DNA from: Tubiluchus corallicola
Lineage: Eukaryota > Priapulida > Priapulimorpha > Priapulimorphida > Tubiluchidae
NCBI GenBank assembly: GCA_030141605.1
Contig: JAQGDQ010001796.1
Span: 1 to 25,209 of the forward strand
Reading direction: 5' to 3'
DNA: 25,209 nucleotides
The notes under the pieces were generated by a model, which was given only the letters and a program-made list of their open reading frames with translations, had not been told where the DNA came from and ran no database searches. This document shows positions 1-9,000 of this stretch, in pieces (within the stretch, counting starts at the first letter, position 1; every line of letters starts with the position of its first letter). Both the position numbers and the translations under genes were made by a program.

Positions 1-457
1 AAACATTATTATCTAGTTTGATGTTACCAAACATAAAATTTCTCATGATGTTTGAATTAACAGACATAAGTTTAGTTTTAGCTACATTAATTTTTATGTC
101 ATACTGTTCAGCATACAATTTATACACGTCTAGTAGTTGCTGTAGGGCCGTAATCGTTGTTGCTAACAAACAAACATCGTCAGCGTACATCAGGTGGTTC
201 ATAACCATGTTCGACACATTGCAACCAAGTTGGGTGGATGAAAGCTTAACACTTAGATCTTTAAAATAAAAATTAAAAAGAAATGGTGACATCTTGCCAC
301 CTTGGCGTACTCCATTTCCAATATTAAAAGTTGTAGACTGACTATGTCCCCACCTGACAGACATGCCTTGCTGCGTGTAATAAAATGTGAGCAAGCGGAT
401 TACAATATTCGGGATTGAAGTCTTTGTGAGTTTAAGAAAAGATTTGATACTAGTGAT
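1..457 (-). pseudogene. Non-LTR retrotransposon reverse transcriptase, partial (5' inverted segment)
   Basis: Read on the minus strand from 457 down to the window edge, one frame stays open for about 152 codons without a stop. It contains two hallmark motifs of LINE reverse transcriptases: GNGVRQGGKMSPFLFN (about 268-320, the conserved RQGxxxSPxLF block) and, 30-odd codons later, the catalytic YADDVCLLA (YADD at 176-187). About 35 codons earlier comes a helix-like stretch ending in IVIRLLTFYY. In an intact element this enzyme copies the element's RNA at a nicked target site. The frame runs off the left edge, so its C-terminal side in this orientation is not seen. A minus-strand stop lies at 461-463, where the sequence switches to a plus-strand element tail. 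There is no start codon, endonuclease domain or complete RT, so this is a fragment. The clade is not determined. Confidence 0.88.
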
Positions 458-669
458 AATTTAATGTGCCAGAAAATTTTAGTAAGCGATGCCAAATTTA
501 CATCGCACATAAGACAGCAATGGTGGAGACTATTATTGTAATTTTCATGTTTAACTAAGTTTGTGTGTGATTTGTTTGTAGTGGTTTTTTGTTTTTATGA
601 TGTTGTATGTTGTATATATGTAATTTATATTATGAACTTATGTTTGAAATAAAGAATTAAATCAAAATC

Positions 670-671
<2 letters not shown>
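458..671 (+). mobile_element. 3' end of a non-LTR retrotransposon (C-terminus, 3' UTR, A-rich tail)
   Basis: On the plus strand a 27-codon frame (458-541, ending KFTSHIRQQWWRLLL then TAA at 539-541) is followed by about 130 bases of T-rich untranslated sequence. That ends in AATAAAG (about 648) and the A-rich repeat tail AATCAAAATCAAAATC, after which a CT microsatellite starts at once. This is the usual shape of a LINE 3' terminus. The RT fragment next to it lies on the opposite strand and meets it at about 457-463. The simplest reading is one insertion whose 5' part was inverted by twin priming. That the two halves belong to the same family is inference, and the short C-terminal peptide is not diagnostic alone. 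Confidence 0.6.

Positions 672-706
<35 letters not shown>
672..706 (+). repeat. (CT)n microsatellite at LINE tail
   Basis: An uninterrupted run of CT dinucleotides starts directly after the A-rich tail of the retrotransposon end at 458-671. It may have grown from the tail or been present at the target site. Confidence 0.95.
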
Positions 707-709
<3 letters not shown>

Positions 710-1584
710 CACGCGTGCCGTTTGCCAGTATTGACAAGTATTAAGGACTGGTCTTGAGAATAAAGCAGTTTTTCTTTCAATTGTTCTTTCCTTTAACAAC
801 TGTATAACTACATATTTTCTCTTCGAAAATGCTTCTCCGACGTTCTAGCAGTTCAAAAATTTTCTGAGCGCCAACCATGATGGCTCCCGCCCCCCACGTT
901 TCCCCCCCCCCACTTCCCCGGGCCTCGCTTAGGCTGAAATAGGCCCTGGATGTTGGTATAGTTACCTTTCTTCTCATTCTCTCGAAATATTTGTTTTACC
1001 ATTTGCTGCAAAATATCTACACTGAACTTTTATTTAAAAACACTTACAGTACTGGGACCACATTCATGTACGCGTCGTAACTTTATGCATTTAAGTGCAT
1101 TGTCTTACGACACTTCTAAGACACTGTCGTAAACCGTATTCGCGTTAAACCACAAGAAAACCCCCTACTTACATAAAGCTTAAACAATTCGTCTTGAAAT
1201 TTTATACCACTTACATACTACTTTTTTGCATATTAGACTTGCGTCGGCAATAACGCTGTATAAAACATGTAAATTTAAACTCCCGCGATACCCGTTAGAC
1301 GCAGCCATATGTCATTTGAAACAAGTTAAAATAACATTGTGTAAAGCTTGAAAAAATAATCAGGCCATTTGTAGCACACACGTCACTAGCTAAATAAAAT
1401 TTAAAATTACCGTATCTTGTGAATAAGATTAAAAATACGTTTTTGGTTAGTGAGTGGTGCACCCTGGAGGGCGAGTCAGCAACATTTTACCAATTGGTGA
1501 AAGCATTTTAAATAACTAATCATTTTTTCTAGTTACATAAGTCTTTCAAGCAGGTAAAGCGAAAGTGCTAAGTAACATAATTTT
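707..1584. other. Stretch without recognised gene; C-tract and an inverted repeat
   Basis: No credible coding frame was seen. Two local structures stand out. The first is a GC-rich patch at about 876-935 holding a run of ten C (902-911), unlike the AT-rich surroundings. The second is a perfect 8-bp inverted repeat, TTACGACA (1105-1112) against TGTCGTAA (1125-1132), with the related words GCGTCGTAA and ACCGTATTCGCG on either side. The 66-codon minus-strand frame at 777-977 includes the C-tract read as glycines and does not look like a protein. Confidence 0.6.
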
Positions 1585-1830
1585 GCATGGAAAGTTTTTT
1601 GCGACATAGTTCAACATGGACTTTTCTTCCCTTGATTTACGTTTACGTAAGTGACGTCATGTAATGGCGCCGTCGGAACAGTGCTGCGGGAAATTTAAAA
1701 TGAAAACAAACAAAAATTCCTTTCAACGCGAGTACGATTATAAGCATAAAATTGCTATAAAGTAATGTAACTTTTTAAGGTGATTTTTCTGAAACCTACT
1801 TCATGTACCCCTTTTCTTGTCCTCTAAGTC
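1585..1830 (+). repeat. Dispersed repeat family A, copy 1
   Basis: About 245 bases here align over their whole length with the reverse complement of 24961-25209. Shared blocks include CTTTTCTTCCCTT, ATGTAATG, TCGGAACAGT, TTTAAAATGA, AAAATTCCTTTCA, GCATAAAATTGCTATAAA, TGATTTTTCTG and CCCCTTTTCTTGTCC. By eye roughly three quarters of positions agree, with small indels. The similarity fades just after the TTCTTGTCC block. Copy 2 is cut by the window edge, so the left border is unknown. No coding frame is shared. Copy 1 carries a CRE-like TGACGTCA palindrome at 1652-1659 that is TGACGCCA in copy 2. The family is unidentified; an old non-autonomous element is most likely. Confidence 0.85.
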
Positions 1831-2286
1831 CATCTCTCTATTTGCCGTAACTTTGCCATTAGATAGAATTCATAAAAGTGTCTTAGGGGTCACTTATGTC
1901 CGCTACTTGCATTTCATCAAAAAGTTTATCTTAGACTAAAACATGCTGTGCGGTGTTAGCTTTATTCAAAAATTTGAGTTTCTTCAACTAAAAGTTTGAA
2001 ATATTGCACCATACAATAGCGGTTTATCACATCTTCTACAATGTGATGATTAAGTGTTATTAAAAGTAAACGCCTTTATATGCGCATAGTGCAATAAGAA
2101 GTTTCTAATTCCACTCCCTAACACCCTTTGTCTGTGCACAATATGTCCTTTGTATTCCATTTCATTGCTTGCATGCAAATTTCACACATGTTGTTAACTT
2201 GGTATCAGTGTTAAAAGCTAAACTGATTTGTCAAAATAAGAAAAAACAGACGGTAATACGAAACAACAAACTTGTAGTTAATTTTA
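1831..2286. other. AT-rich stretch with nothing recognised
   Basis: No motif, repeat or convincing open frame was seen between dispersed repeat A copy 1 and the GT-rich minisatellite. Several frames of the minisatellite extend a short way into it. Confidence 0.5.
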
Positions 2287-3232
2287 TTGCTATTATCGTC
2301 CTTTGTTGTCATCGTTGGTGTCCCATTATTGGTGTCGTTGTTCCTGTTTGTGTTCGTGCTGTTGGTGTTGATGACTTTGGCGTTGATAGTGTTGCTGTTA
2401 ATGTCGTTGTTAGTGTTCGTGCTGTTTGTACTGTTGGTGTTGGTGACTTGGGAGTTGATGGTGTTGTTGTTAATGTCGTTGTTAGTGTTGCTGGCGGTAT
2501 TTGTGTTGGTGTTCGTGTTCGTGTTGTTTGTACTGTTAGTGTTGATGACTTGGGAGTTGATAGTGTTGCTGTTAATGTTGTTGTTAGTGTTGCTGGCGGT
2601 ATTGGTATTGGTGTTCGTGTTCGTGCTGTTTGTACTGTTGGTGTTGATGACTTGGGAGTTGATGGTGTTGCTGTTAATGTTGTTGTTAGTGTTGCTGGCG
2701 GTATTGGTATTGGTGTTCGTGTTCGTGTTGTTTGTACTGTTAGTGTTGATGACTTGGGAGTTGATAGTGTTGTTGTTAATGTCGTTGTTAGTGTTGCTGG
2801 CGGTATTTGTGTTGGTGTTCCTGTTCGTGTTGTTTATACTGTTGGTGTTGATGACTTGGGAGTTGATGGTGTTGCTGTTAATGTTGCCATTAGTGTTGCT
2901 GGCAGTATTTGGTGTTGTTGTTCGTGTTTGTGTTCGTGCTGCTTGTACTGTTGGTGTTGATGACTTGGAAGTTGGTGGTGTTGCTGTTAATGTTGTTGTT
3001 AGTGTTGCTGGCGGTATTGGTGTTGTTGTTCGTGCTGTTTGTACTGTTAGTGTTGATGACTTTGGAGTTGATGGTGTTGCTGTTAATGTTGTTGTTAGTG
3101 TTGCGGGCGGTATTGGTGTTGTTGTTCGTGTTCGTGCTGCTTGTACTGTTGGTGTTGATGACTTGCGAGTTGATGGTGTTGCTGTTGCTGTCGCCAATGC
3201 TGCTACGACGGTTGTTCCCTTTCTGGATGTAC
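2287..3232. repeat. GT-rich minisatellite, about 102-bp units with 204-bp higher-order period
   Basis: The anchor word GACTTKGGAGTTGAT or a close variant recurs at 2373, 2445, 2547, 2649, 2751, 2853, 2962, 3058 and 3160. The spacings are 72, 102, 102, 102, 102, 109, 96 and 102. From 2547 to 2853, adjacent units alternate between ACTGTTAGTG...GATAGTG and ACTGTTGGTG...GATGGTG, so the real repeat there is a 204-bp dimer. The plus strand is almost only G and T in long stretches; the complement is C/A-rich. Several frames stay open because stop codons are rare in such sequence. Plus frames read as GVDDLGVDGVAVNVVVSVAGG-type repeats. The minus frame (2211-3197, 328 codons) reads as Asn/Thr-rich. 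The 109-bp unit shifts the plus frame, which argues against selection on a plus-strand protein. I treat the frames as by-products, not genes. Confidence 0.92.
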
Positions 3233-3370
3233 ATTAAGCTTTTATTTAATCAGTAGATGTATTAGAATTTGCTGGAATCTTGATCTCATTGAAGATAATT
3301 ATTAAGACTTTAGGATATCTTATAATTCAAGGAAATTTGACTTTTGAAGTCATAGCTTCAAATCTTGCAG

Positions 3371-3545
3371 ATATGTCAATGCATTAAATTTCTTAACTGG
3401 TGATTTTACGTGCAAGTTGAATTCGGTCCATCTTGAAGAATTGATAATTAGTCTTAGCCAGACCTTAGCCAATGTTGCTTGCACTTCCATACTCAACTTT
3501 CGAAAATCCATCAGTGTGGAAGTTGATAAGATGACAGGAAAATAA
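3371..3545 (+). other. Weak open frame after an acceptor-like site (unrecognised)
   Basis: After AAATCTTGCAG (ending 3370), which could serve as a splice acceptor, a plus-strand frame is open for 57 codons to TAA at 3543-3545. It reads in part HLEELIISLSQTLANVAC and ends KSISVEVDKMTGK. It has no ATG near its start, so it could only be a terminal exon. Composition is protein-like but the length is within reach of chance in a scan of six frames, and the opposite strand is open here too. No upstream exon or poly(A) site was tied to it. Confidence 0.15.
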
Positions 3546-3589
3546 ACTATTATCCTGGAAAAAGGCGAGTACATTAAGAGTCAATATCC

Positions 3590-3900
3590 TTCCCGTAATT
3601 ACTGATAATCACGGTTTCATTATGCTCTGCATTCCTTAACTCCTACGTTCAAGCTTGCGCTACGCCTTCTCTGGCAAAAGTGGCAATCTTTCAAAGTCGA
3701 ACAGAAAATGGTCCAATTGTGCTAAGGGCCTCGCCGTCTTGGCTCCGCTTTGTCTAGTCTGGAATCTTCTTGGAAGTGAGTTTTAGACGAACAAGGCGAC
3801 CTTTGTGTTCCCAAAGAACTGGAAAATTATGCATCGCGACATATATTGTGTGGGTAGATCCTCCATGTACCATTACACTGTATGTTGGGTGTTGCCTCAT
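3590..3900 (-). pseudogene. Decayed open frame of unknown family
   Basis: On the minus strand an ATG at 3898-3900, right after an in-frame TAA, opens a 48-codon frame reading VHGGSTHTIYVAMHNFPVLW and then RLVRLKLTSKKIPD before a TAG. In the same register it resumes as TKRSQDGEALSTIGPFSVRL, stop, then KIATFAREGVAQA, with two more stops before ELRNAEHNETVI. The segment is richer in GC than its flanks and its amino-acid mix looks natural. That suggests a protein that has picked up stop codons, probably from a repeat. The plus strand is also open at about 3597-3755, so chance cannot be ruled out. I do not recognise the family. Confidence 0.35.
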
Positions 3901-4396
3901 TTACGTTGAGTTTTATACAAAACATTTGTACTAGGTAGGTTAAAATAAGGGTTTACAACTTTGTGTTCATGCATAATTGATTAATTAATACTGACACATT
4001 AGCATCTAGGACACCTTAAATTTGCCTAATCTGAAAATTAAAAAAGAATTAGAAATGTACAACTTTTTCTTGCTGTGTAATGTATACGCTCAAACCAAAG
4101 TTGCGTTCCCAAATCTATGTTAGTTTATTCTGCAAAAATACAACTTTTCTGTAGTCTACAATTACTACATCTACAAATCTACTGAAATAAGTGCAAGAAA
4201 ATAAGTGCTACAGATTACTACGTTACACTAAAAAGCTAAAAATGCATACATACATTGTTGGTCCAATATTGAGTCGAGAAAAAGCCAGAATGTCAGTAAA
4301 ACGTAGCAGTATAACTATAAGTCAAATTTTAAATGTAACAGAGACGTGTGTACATGACAAGTTCCACCTATACAATGTCAGAGTAGAAAAAGTAGT
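3901..4396. other. AT-rich stretch, no gene seen
   Basis: Nothing recognisable was seen. A 78-codon plus-strand frame (4191-4427) lacks an ATG start and runs into the 69-bp repeat; I do not consider it coding. Confidence 0.5.
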
Positions 4397-4575
4397 ATTG
4401 TGGCTTCTAATGCATATGCTACCTTGAGAAGAGGTAGTCTAGCTTGTTGAGCTACAGTCTAATATATTGTGGCTTCTAATGCACATACTACCTTGAGAAG
4501 GGGTAGTCTAACTTGTTGAACTACAGTCTAATATATTGTGGCTTCTAATGCATATGCTACCTTGAGAAGAGGTAA
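4397..4575. repeat. 69-bp tandem repeat, about 2.6 copies
   Basis: Units begin with ATTGTGGCTTCTAATGC at 4397, 4466 and 4535, exactly 69 bases apart. The third copy breaks off after GAGAAGAGGTA. Copies differ at a few sites (CATATG against CACATA, AGAGG against GGGG). Each unit has a small foldback, CTACC-N9-GGTAG. The few differences suggest a recent or homogenised duplication. Confidence 0.93.
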
Positions 4576-5289
4576 TGGACCAAAACATTTGTCCCTGCAA
4601 CATTGCTGTTTAATAAACATAAATTTTTAGCTTTCCTTTAGTTCAGAAATACGAACCTTTGGACTGGGACCCATCTTGCTAACCGTCTTTAATTGGACCA
4701 GTAACATTATGTAACATTAACTGGACCTGTAACATTATGTTTGCAAGTTACTTCCAAAAGAAAACCTAGCACCAGGCGCACAGTATTAATAACCTTAGTA
4801 GATAAGAATGAGTACTTTTGTAAATCACCATTAGTTCTAGAAAAGCGGGATTCTGATGATTTTGAGTACAAAAACATCAAATGTGATACAAGCTACCACG
4901 AAGGGTTTAGCCCAATTCTTAACTGCCATATTAACATCTGATTAATTAGACGCATGGCTCCTAAACACAACGAATTGATTATTCACTGAAGAGAATTACG
5001 TCCGACTTCTTAACAAAATTCTTGACTTATAACAACAAAGTCTGTTTGCTCAGTTGCGATCTCATAGGAATTCCTTTCATTAGGAAATCAATCTCACGAT
5101 TGTTTCAGGCTGTTCGATCTGTGTTTGCTGATGTATTTTACGCGACTTTATCAACCTCCTAGTGTTTATTTACAAACTTCACAAGAAGCAAATGCAGTTG
5201 TATCTAGACCATAACCTATACTTGACACTCATGTTTCCATAAGACCAACTTTTCTTCATTCTAGTTCTTGTGTACGAGCATTTTTCTGA
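4576..5289. other. Stretch without recognised gene; short direct repeats
   Basis: The phrase CTGGACC/GACCAGTAACATTATGT occurs in near-duplicate at about 4695-4740, a small local duplication. A 66-codon frame at 4741-4941 starts on TTG and reads partly KSPLVLEKRDSDDFEYK. It has no ATG and no splice signals I trust, so I do not call it a gene. Confidence 0.45.
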
Positions 5290-5489
5290 AATCATCGCAC
5301 TGCATGTGCTGAACGACCACAAACCGTCGCCATTTCCGTCTCCTCAAGTCTCGTTGACAACTTTGAAAACTGAAGGCGGCAATTAAACCGTCTCTTCTTG
5401 ACGGAAGCGCTCAGACTTGGAGAAAGTTGGGCCACGGAAGTTGCGGAAAAAATCGTACTTGCCTTTGGCTGATTTGTTTCTTTGTGCAT
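5290..5489. promoter_or_regulatory. GC-richer island with a YY1-like motif (possible promoter)
   Basis: About 200 bases here have more G/C and CpG than the flanks. GTCGCCATTTCC near 5328-5339 is, on the minus strand, GGAAATGGCGAC, close to the animal YY1 site (AAnATGGCGnC), which often overlaps start codons. On the minus strand the ATG in that motif opens only 13 codons and no good donor follows. On the plus strand it lies about 330 bases upstream of the exon candidate at 5663. Promoter function is inference. Confidence 0.2.
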
Positions 5490-5662
5490 TTATTCAATTT
5501 GTCTGGACTTCAGTGTTGCGTGTGAACATTTAAAATTATACGTTTTCTCTCTCTGTGGTCGAGCTGTACTAAAAGAAATGTCAGACTTCAGTACAGAAGT
5601 GACATGCTGTATGTGGGCATTGGCGGTGATGTGATGTGAAATCTGTAGGCTGCTGTATCGCC

Positions 5663-5720
5663 ATGTTTCTTATGTTTGTCGATACCATGGAAGCTTCAGC
5701 ATCTCTTGTTCTTGTAAATG
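5663..5720 (+). CDS. Candidate first coding exon, 19 codons, unknown gene
   Basis: An ATG at 5663, with an in-frame stop upstream at 5627-5629, opens a frame reading MFLMFVDTMEASASLVLVN. It runs straight into AATG|GTAAGT, a full-consensus splice donor whose GT is at 5721-5722, leaving one base of the next codon. A second in-frame ATG (5687) sits in ACCATGG, the ideal animal start context, so translation could begin there instead. No downstream exon was found before 12 kb, and the peptide is too short to identify. It may be a chance ATG before a chance donor. Confidence 0.25.
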
Positions 5721-8700
5721 GTAAGTTAAATAAAAACATTTAAGCACCACAAGGCATTCAAGGAAGGATTGTTAGCTCGTCCGATACAGTTATGTATATT
5801 AACATTTGGCCTTAGAAACCACACCCAAGGTTCCATCTATTTGGATAAAATCGAGCTCCGTTTGATACTATAATTTTCGTAAGTTAGAGTGCATCTTCAG
5901 TTTGAAGTTGAGGCATGTGTATGGTACAATAAGCTGCCCCAAATTTGCACAGTTTTTCACTTATCAAATCAACCATCTATGGCGATATAGGTCTATGTGC
6001 ACGACTATCATTTCATAATGTATAACTGTAATTTGCCTGACCTCGACTTAAATGTATAACAGCTAATCAGTGGAACTAAAACGTGTTATAACAAGTGCAA
6101 TTTCATGTTATAGGTTTAATATGTTTCATTGTTAACTAATGTTGTTACAGATAATGACTGTATGTATAGTGAAATTCTTTCACTATTATAGCAATTCGTT
6201 TATACTCAGAAGGCCACAGTGCGTATGTGAAACATACACTTACCAAATCGAAAACCAATTATAGCATATAAGATGGTAATTAATTGATATCAAAATGAGA
6301 TTACATGCTATCATTTCCACGTTTATGTCAGGAACTTCTCACGCAACGATTTCAACCGGTTTCTATGAGCAATTTCATAATCAACTTTTCAAGGTATTGT
6401 ATGGAGAAGACACACTGAAAGTTCAAGTGAAATGAATCCAGTGCTTGACCATTGACACTTGTATAGGAATGGATTATTGTGCGCATACTAATTGTTCGTG
6501 TTCTGTCGTTCTATTATTTAAATTTGAATTATCACTTGTTGAAATTTGAAACTTGTTGAGGAATTTGTGTTATGCGTTTGATTATAACCTCCAAACGTTT
6601 TCCAATTCTGCAGACTACCAAATGAATAAACCACATTCTACTTTTTACTTTTTAATTGTGATGATGGTGGTGGTGGTGTTGGTATATAAAAAGTTGAACT
6701 ACATGAGTTATCAAGAAATCATTATTTCGAAATGTTCATAATATGTGCTAGACAGGTTGTTTATAGTTTCAAAGCAGGCAGAAAGCAGTGCCTGAAATAC
6801 GATAATTGTAAACGTCACTGGTTTTTTTTTCGTTTGGATTTTGAAATTAACATGGTTGCCATCTTGAAATAAAAATGGCCGCCACGTTTAAAGTAACGCG
6901 CTGACAGTGTTTGTTATACTGATTTAGTATGCGAGCAGGTTTTACTGCCTTAGTTATGACATTTTAAGTTTTTGAAATCCGCTTTATTTTGTTCTGAATC
7001 TTTACTAGAGTTTTTTGGTTATCAATTTCCAGTTTTTAGGTTACTTCTCCTTTAATGCTGTTCGTACATTCTAATCTGATGTTTACTCAGTAATTTGTAT
7101 TATAAAAGTAAACCAGTGCAATAAAACTGTCTCTCAGTTCCTGTTAGACTTTTCGACTACACCCCAAACGCTAACATCGCCTGCAGCTTCACAAAACAGA
7201 AACACACAAATCTATTCACAAGGAAATTATTCTTACCTTTTTTACCTGGTCAATATTTATTGTGGGATGCTAATCTGACACTAATTGGAGTTCAACTTCT
7301 CTTTTCTTTGGCGCGTAAGATCTTGTGACAGGTAACATTATTCGCCCGCTATAAGTTTATATTTTTGATAGACAGGAAAACATTTTGCATTCTGTTGACA
7401 GTTATTATGATAATTCTGTAATGCTTTGCTGGCTTTTTGAGGAATGCTGGCAAAATATTTTGTCTTTTGAATTTTTACACATTTAGTCGCCCCATTCAAG
7501 CCGCTTAGCTCCCCAACGAGTAGAAGATAGATATACTTTTTTGCGGAAATCTCCACAAAACTTTAGTTTGCCTATATAATGGTATATTGAAATGGCGTGT
7601 TTCTAAGAGTATCCAGCTGATTTTTCTTCATTTTATCATTACGTTAGGCATCATAGGCATCAAGTATTGAATCATAACATTGAATACGTCTTAAACTAAA
7701 GTAGCTAAACAAAAAATGCAGGGTAGAGCTACTGGGGTATCGCCTCAGACAATAGTACGGGGTCAGAAAGGCTGAGTTGTTTATAGTCATTTGCTTATAC
7801 TGCAAAAAAATGTGAAAATTGGGGGCAAACTGCTCAGTCGCGCAAGAGTAAACCACACTGGACCAGGCATACTCAGGTGATATTTAGTCACGAGCACTGT
7901 GATAACATACGGTTTTTTGTCATCAAAACTGAGCAGAAATAGTGAAGTAATGAAAAGGTTATGCTCGCGGATTTGAAATTGAAATCATTCAGTTTTGTTT
8001 CTTCTCTTTACTGTGGAATTTTTCACCAAGTGCATCTATTCTTGTCACAAAGAATTATCCCTTCATATCAACGTTCGATTATTTATTATGTGTTTCTAAT
8101 ATTTGTAATTTCCGCATGCATATAATATACAAATCATTTCCCTATCACGGGCAATCATGAAATTCCTTTGCATTGTTTACTATCACAATGGAACACTGTC
8201 TTACCTCCAACTGCCTGCGGCCACACTTATGAAAAACAGCTTGTATTATATTTAAATTCATTCCACGCGGGTTTGTCCACAGGAGAGAGTTATTGCCCCA
8301 AATAATGAGTCGCAAATATTTCTGCACAATAACACTCATTGTCGAACGTTTTCATTTCGATGTCTTAATATAATTTTCTGTCGCACAAATCTTCTTCGTT
8401 TGCTTCTGGGATGCTTATCTTTTTAGATTACTGTAATCCGTCACTGATGAGGATTCTAGCGCGCATTGATATTTTAATCTGAAATGTTTGATGAAGAGTT
8501 TAATCATTTTGTAACTAATCTATTTTATTTTGCGATTGGCCCATTCGGCTTTGTCATCGGCCTCTATACAAATTTTAGTATAAACCTATATCTGTGTTGA
8601 AAATAATAATGATGATTATTACGCCGGAGAAACAATTGAATGAACACCTCTTTAAGAGCACCTCTTTAAGAGCATCTCATCTTGTAAATCAACTTATCTG

Positions 8701-8763
8701 TGGTTGTTTGAAAAACTGTCTGCAAGTCAACAATGTTCATGATCGTGTAAAAGTTTTAAAACC
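5721..8763. other. 3-kb AT-rich stretch, intron-like, no gene seen
   Basis: No protein-like frame or known repeat was recognised. Frames of 60-95 codons (6553-6741, 7338-7556, 7644-7856, 8145-8339) have no protein features and several lack ATG. Local points are a pair of opposed YY1-like motifs at 6851-6883, a small GGT run at 6666-6679, and a 15-bp direct duplication built on CACCTCTTTAAGAG at about 8645-8673. If the exon ending at 5720 is real, this is probably its first intron. Confidence 0.45.
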
Positions 8764-8878
8764 AGGAAAAAAAGTCACAGGTAAAAAAGCCACAGGTAAA
8801 AAAAGCCACAGAAAAAAGCCACAGGTAAAAAAAGCCACAGGTAAAAAAGCCACAAAAGAAAATCACAGGAGAAAAAAG
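8764..8878 (+). repeat. A-rich short tandem array, units of 13-16 bp
   Basis: About eight imperfect copies of AGGTAAAAAAGCCAC run up to the telomeric tract. The first units read GTCAC rather than GCCAC. Read as protein the array gives a TGKKATGKK lysine-rich string (within a frame at 8594-8881 that begins without ATG). I regard that as a by-product. Related units occur inverted at 8938-9000. Confidence 0.9.
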
Positions 8879-8927
8879 TAACCCTAACCCTCGCTCTTAA
8901 TGCTAACCCCTAACCCTAACCTTAACC
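8879..8927 (+). repeat. Interstitial telomeric sequence, degenerate (CCCTAA)n
   Basis: TAACCCTAACCC is followed by a degenerate spacer (TCGCTCTTAATGC), then TAACCCCTAACCCTAACC and TTAACC. These are the C-strand words of the TTAGGG telomere used by most animals. The tract is about 49 bases and partly decayed, so it is internal rather than a chromosome end. It sits between an A-rich array and that array's inverted counterpart. Confidence 0.9.
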
Positions 8928-8937
8928 AAAATTAATT

Positions 8938-9000
8938 GTGACCATTTTTCCAGTGACTTTCTTCTTAGCCAAAATTGTAACTTTTTTCCGTGACTTTTCC
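8938..9000 (-). repeat. Inverted counterpart of the A-rich array
   Basis: On the minus strand this reads GGAAAAGTCAC, GGAAAAAAGTTAC, GAAGAAAGTCAC and TGGAAAAATGGTCAC. These are recognisable, more diverged versions of the GGAAAAAAAGTCAC units at 8764-8878. Together they form an imperfect inverted repeat around the telomeric tract. Confidence 0.65.

Noticed and set aside
18-269. 83-codon plus-strand frame
   Set aside because: It is the shadow of the minus-strand RT; the RT motifs are on the minus strand.
777-977. 66-codon minus-strand frame with GSGGGETWGAG
   Set aside because: The glycine run is the C-tract read in reverse; no other support.
2211-3197. 328-codon minus-strand frame, Asn/Thr-rich, and overlapping long plus-strand frames
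   Set aside because: They result from a GT-rich minisatellite in which stop codons are rare in several frames at once. One unit of 109 bp shifts the plus frame and no flanking gene structure exists.
4397-4575. CRISPR-like array (also 10658-11171 and 12954-13088)
   Set aside because: The units are head-to-tail with no unique spacers, and the window is eukaryotic.
7338-7856. Two minus-strand frames of 70-72 codons
   Set aside because: No recognisable features or splice context; the length is expected by chance across six frames of 25 kb.
8594-8881. Lysine-rich frame resembling a histone-like tail (TGKKATGKK)
   Set aside because: It is translation of a short A-rich tandem array with no ATG start. 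The frame ends at the edge of the telomeric tract.
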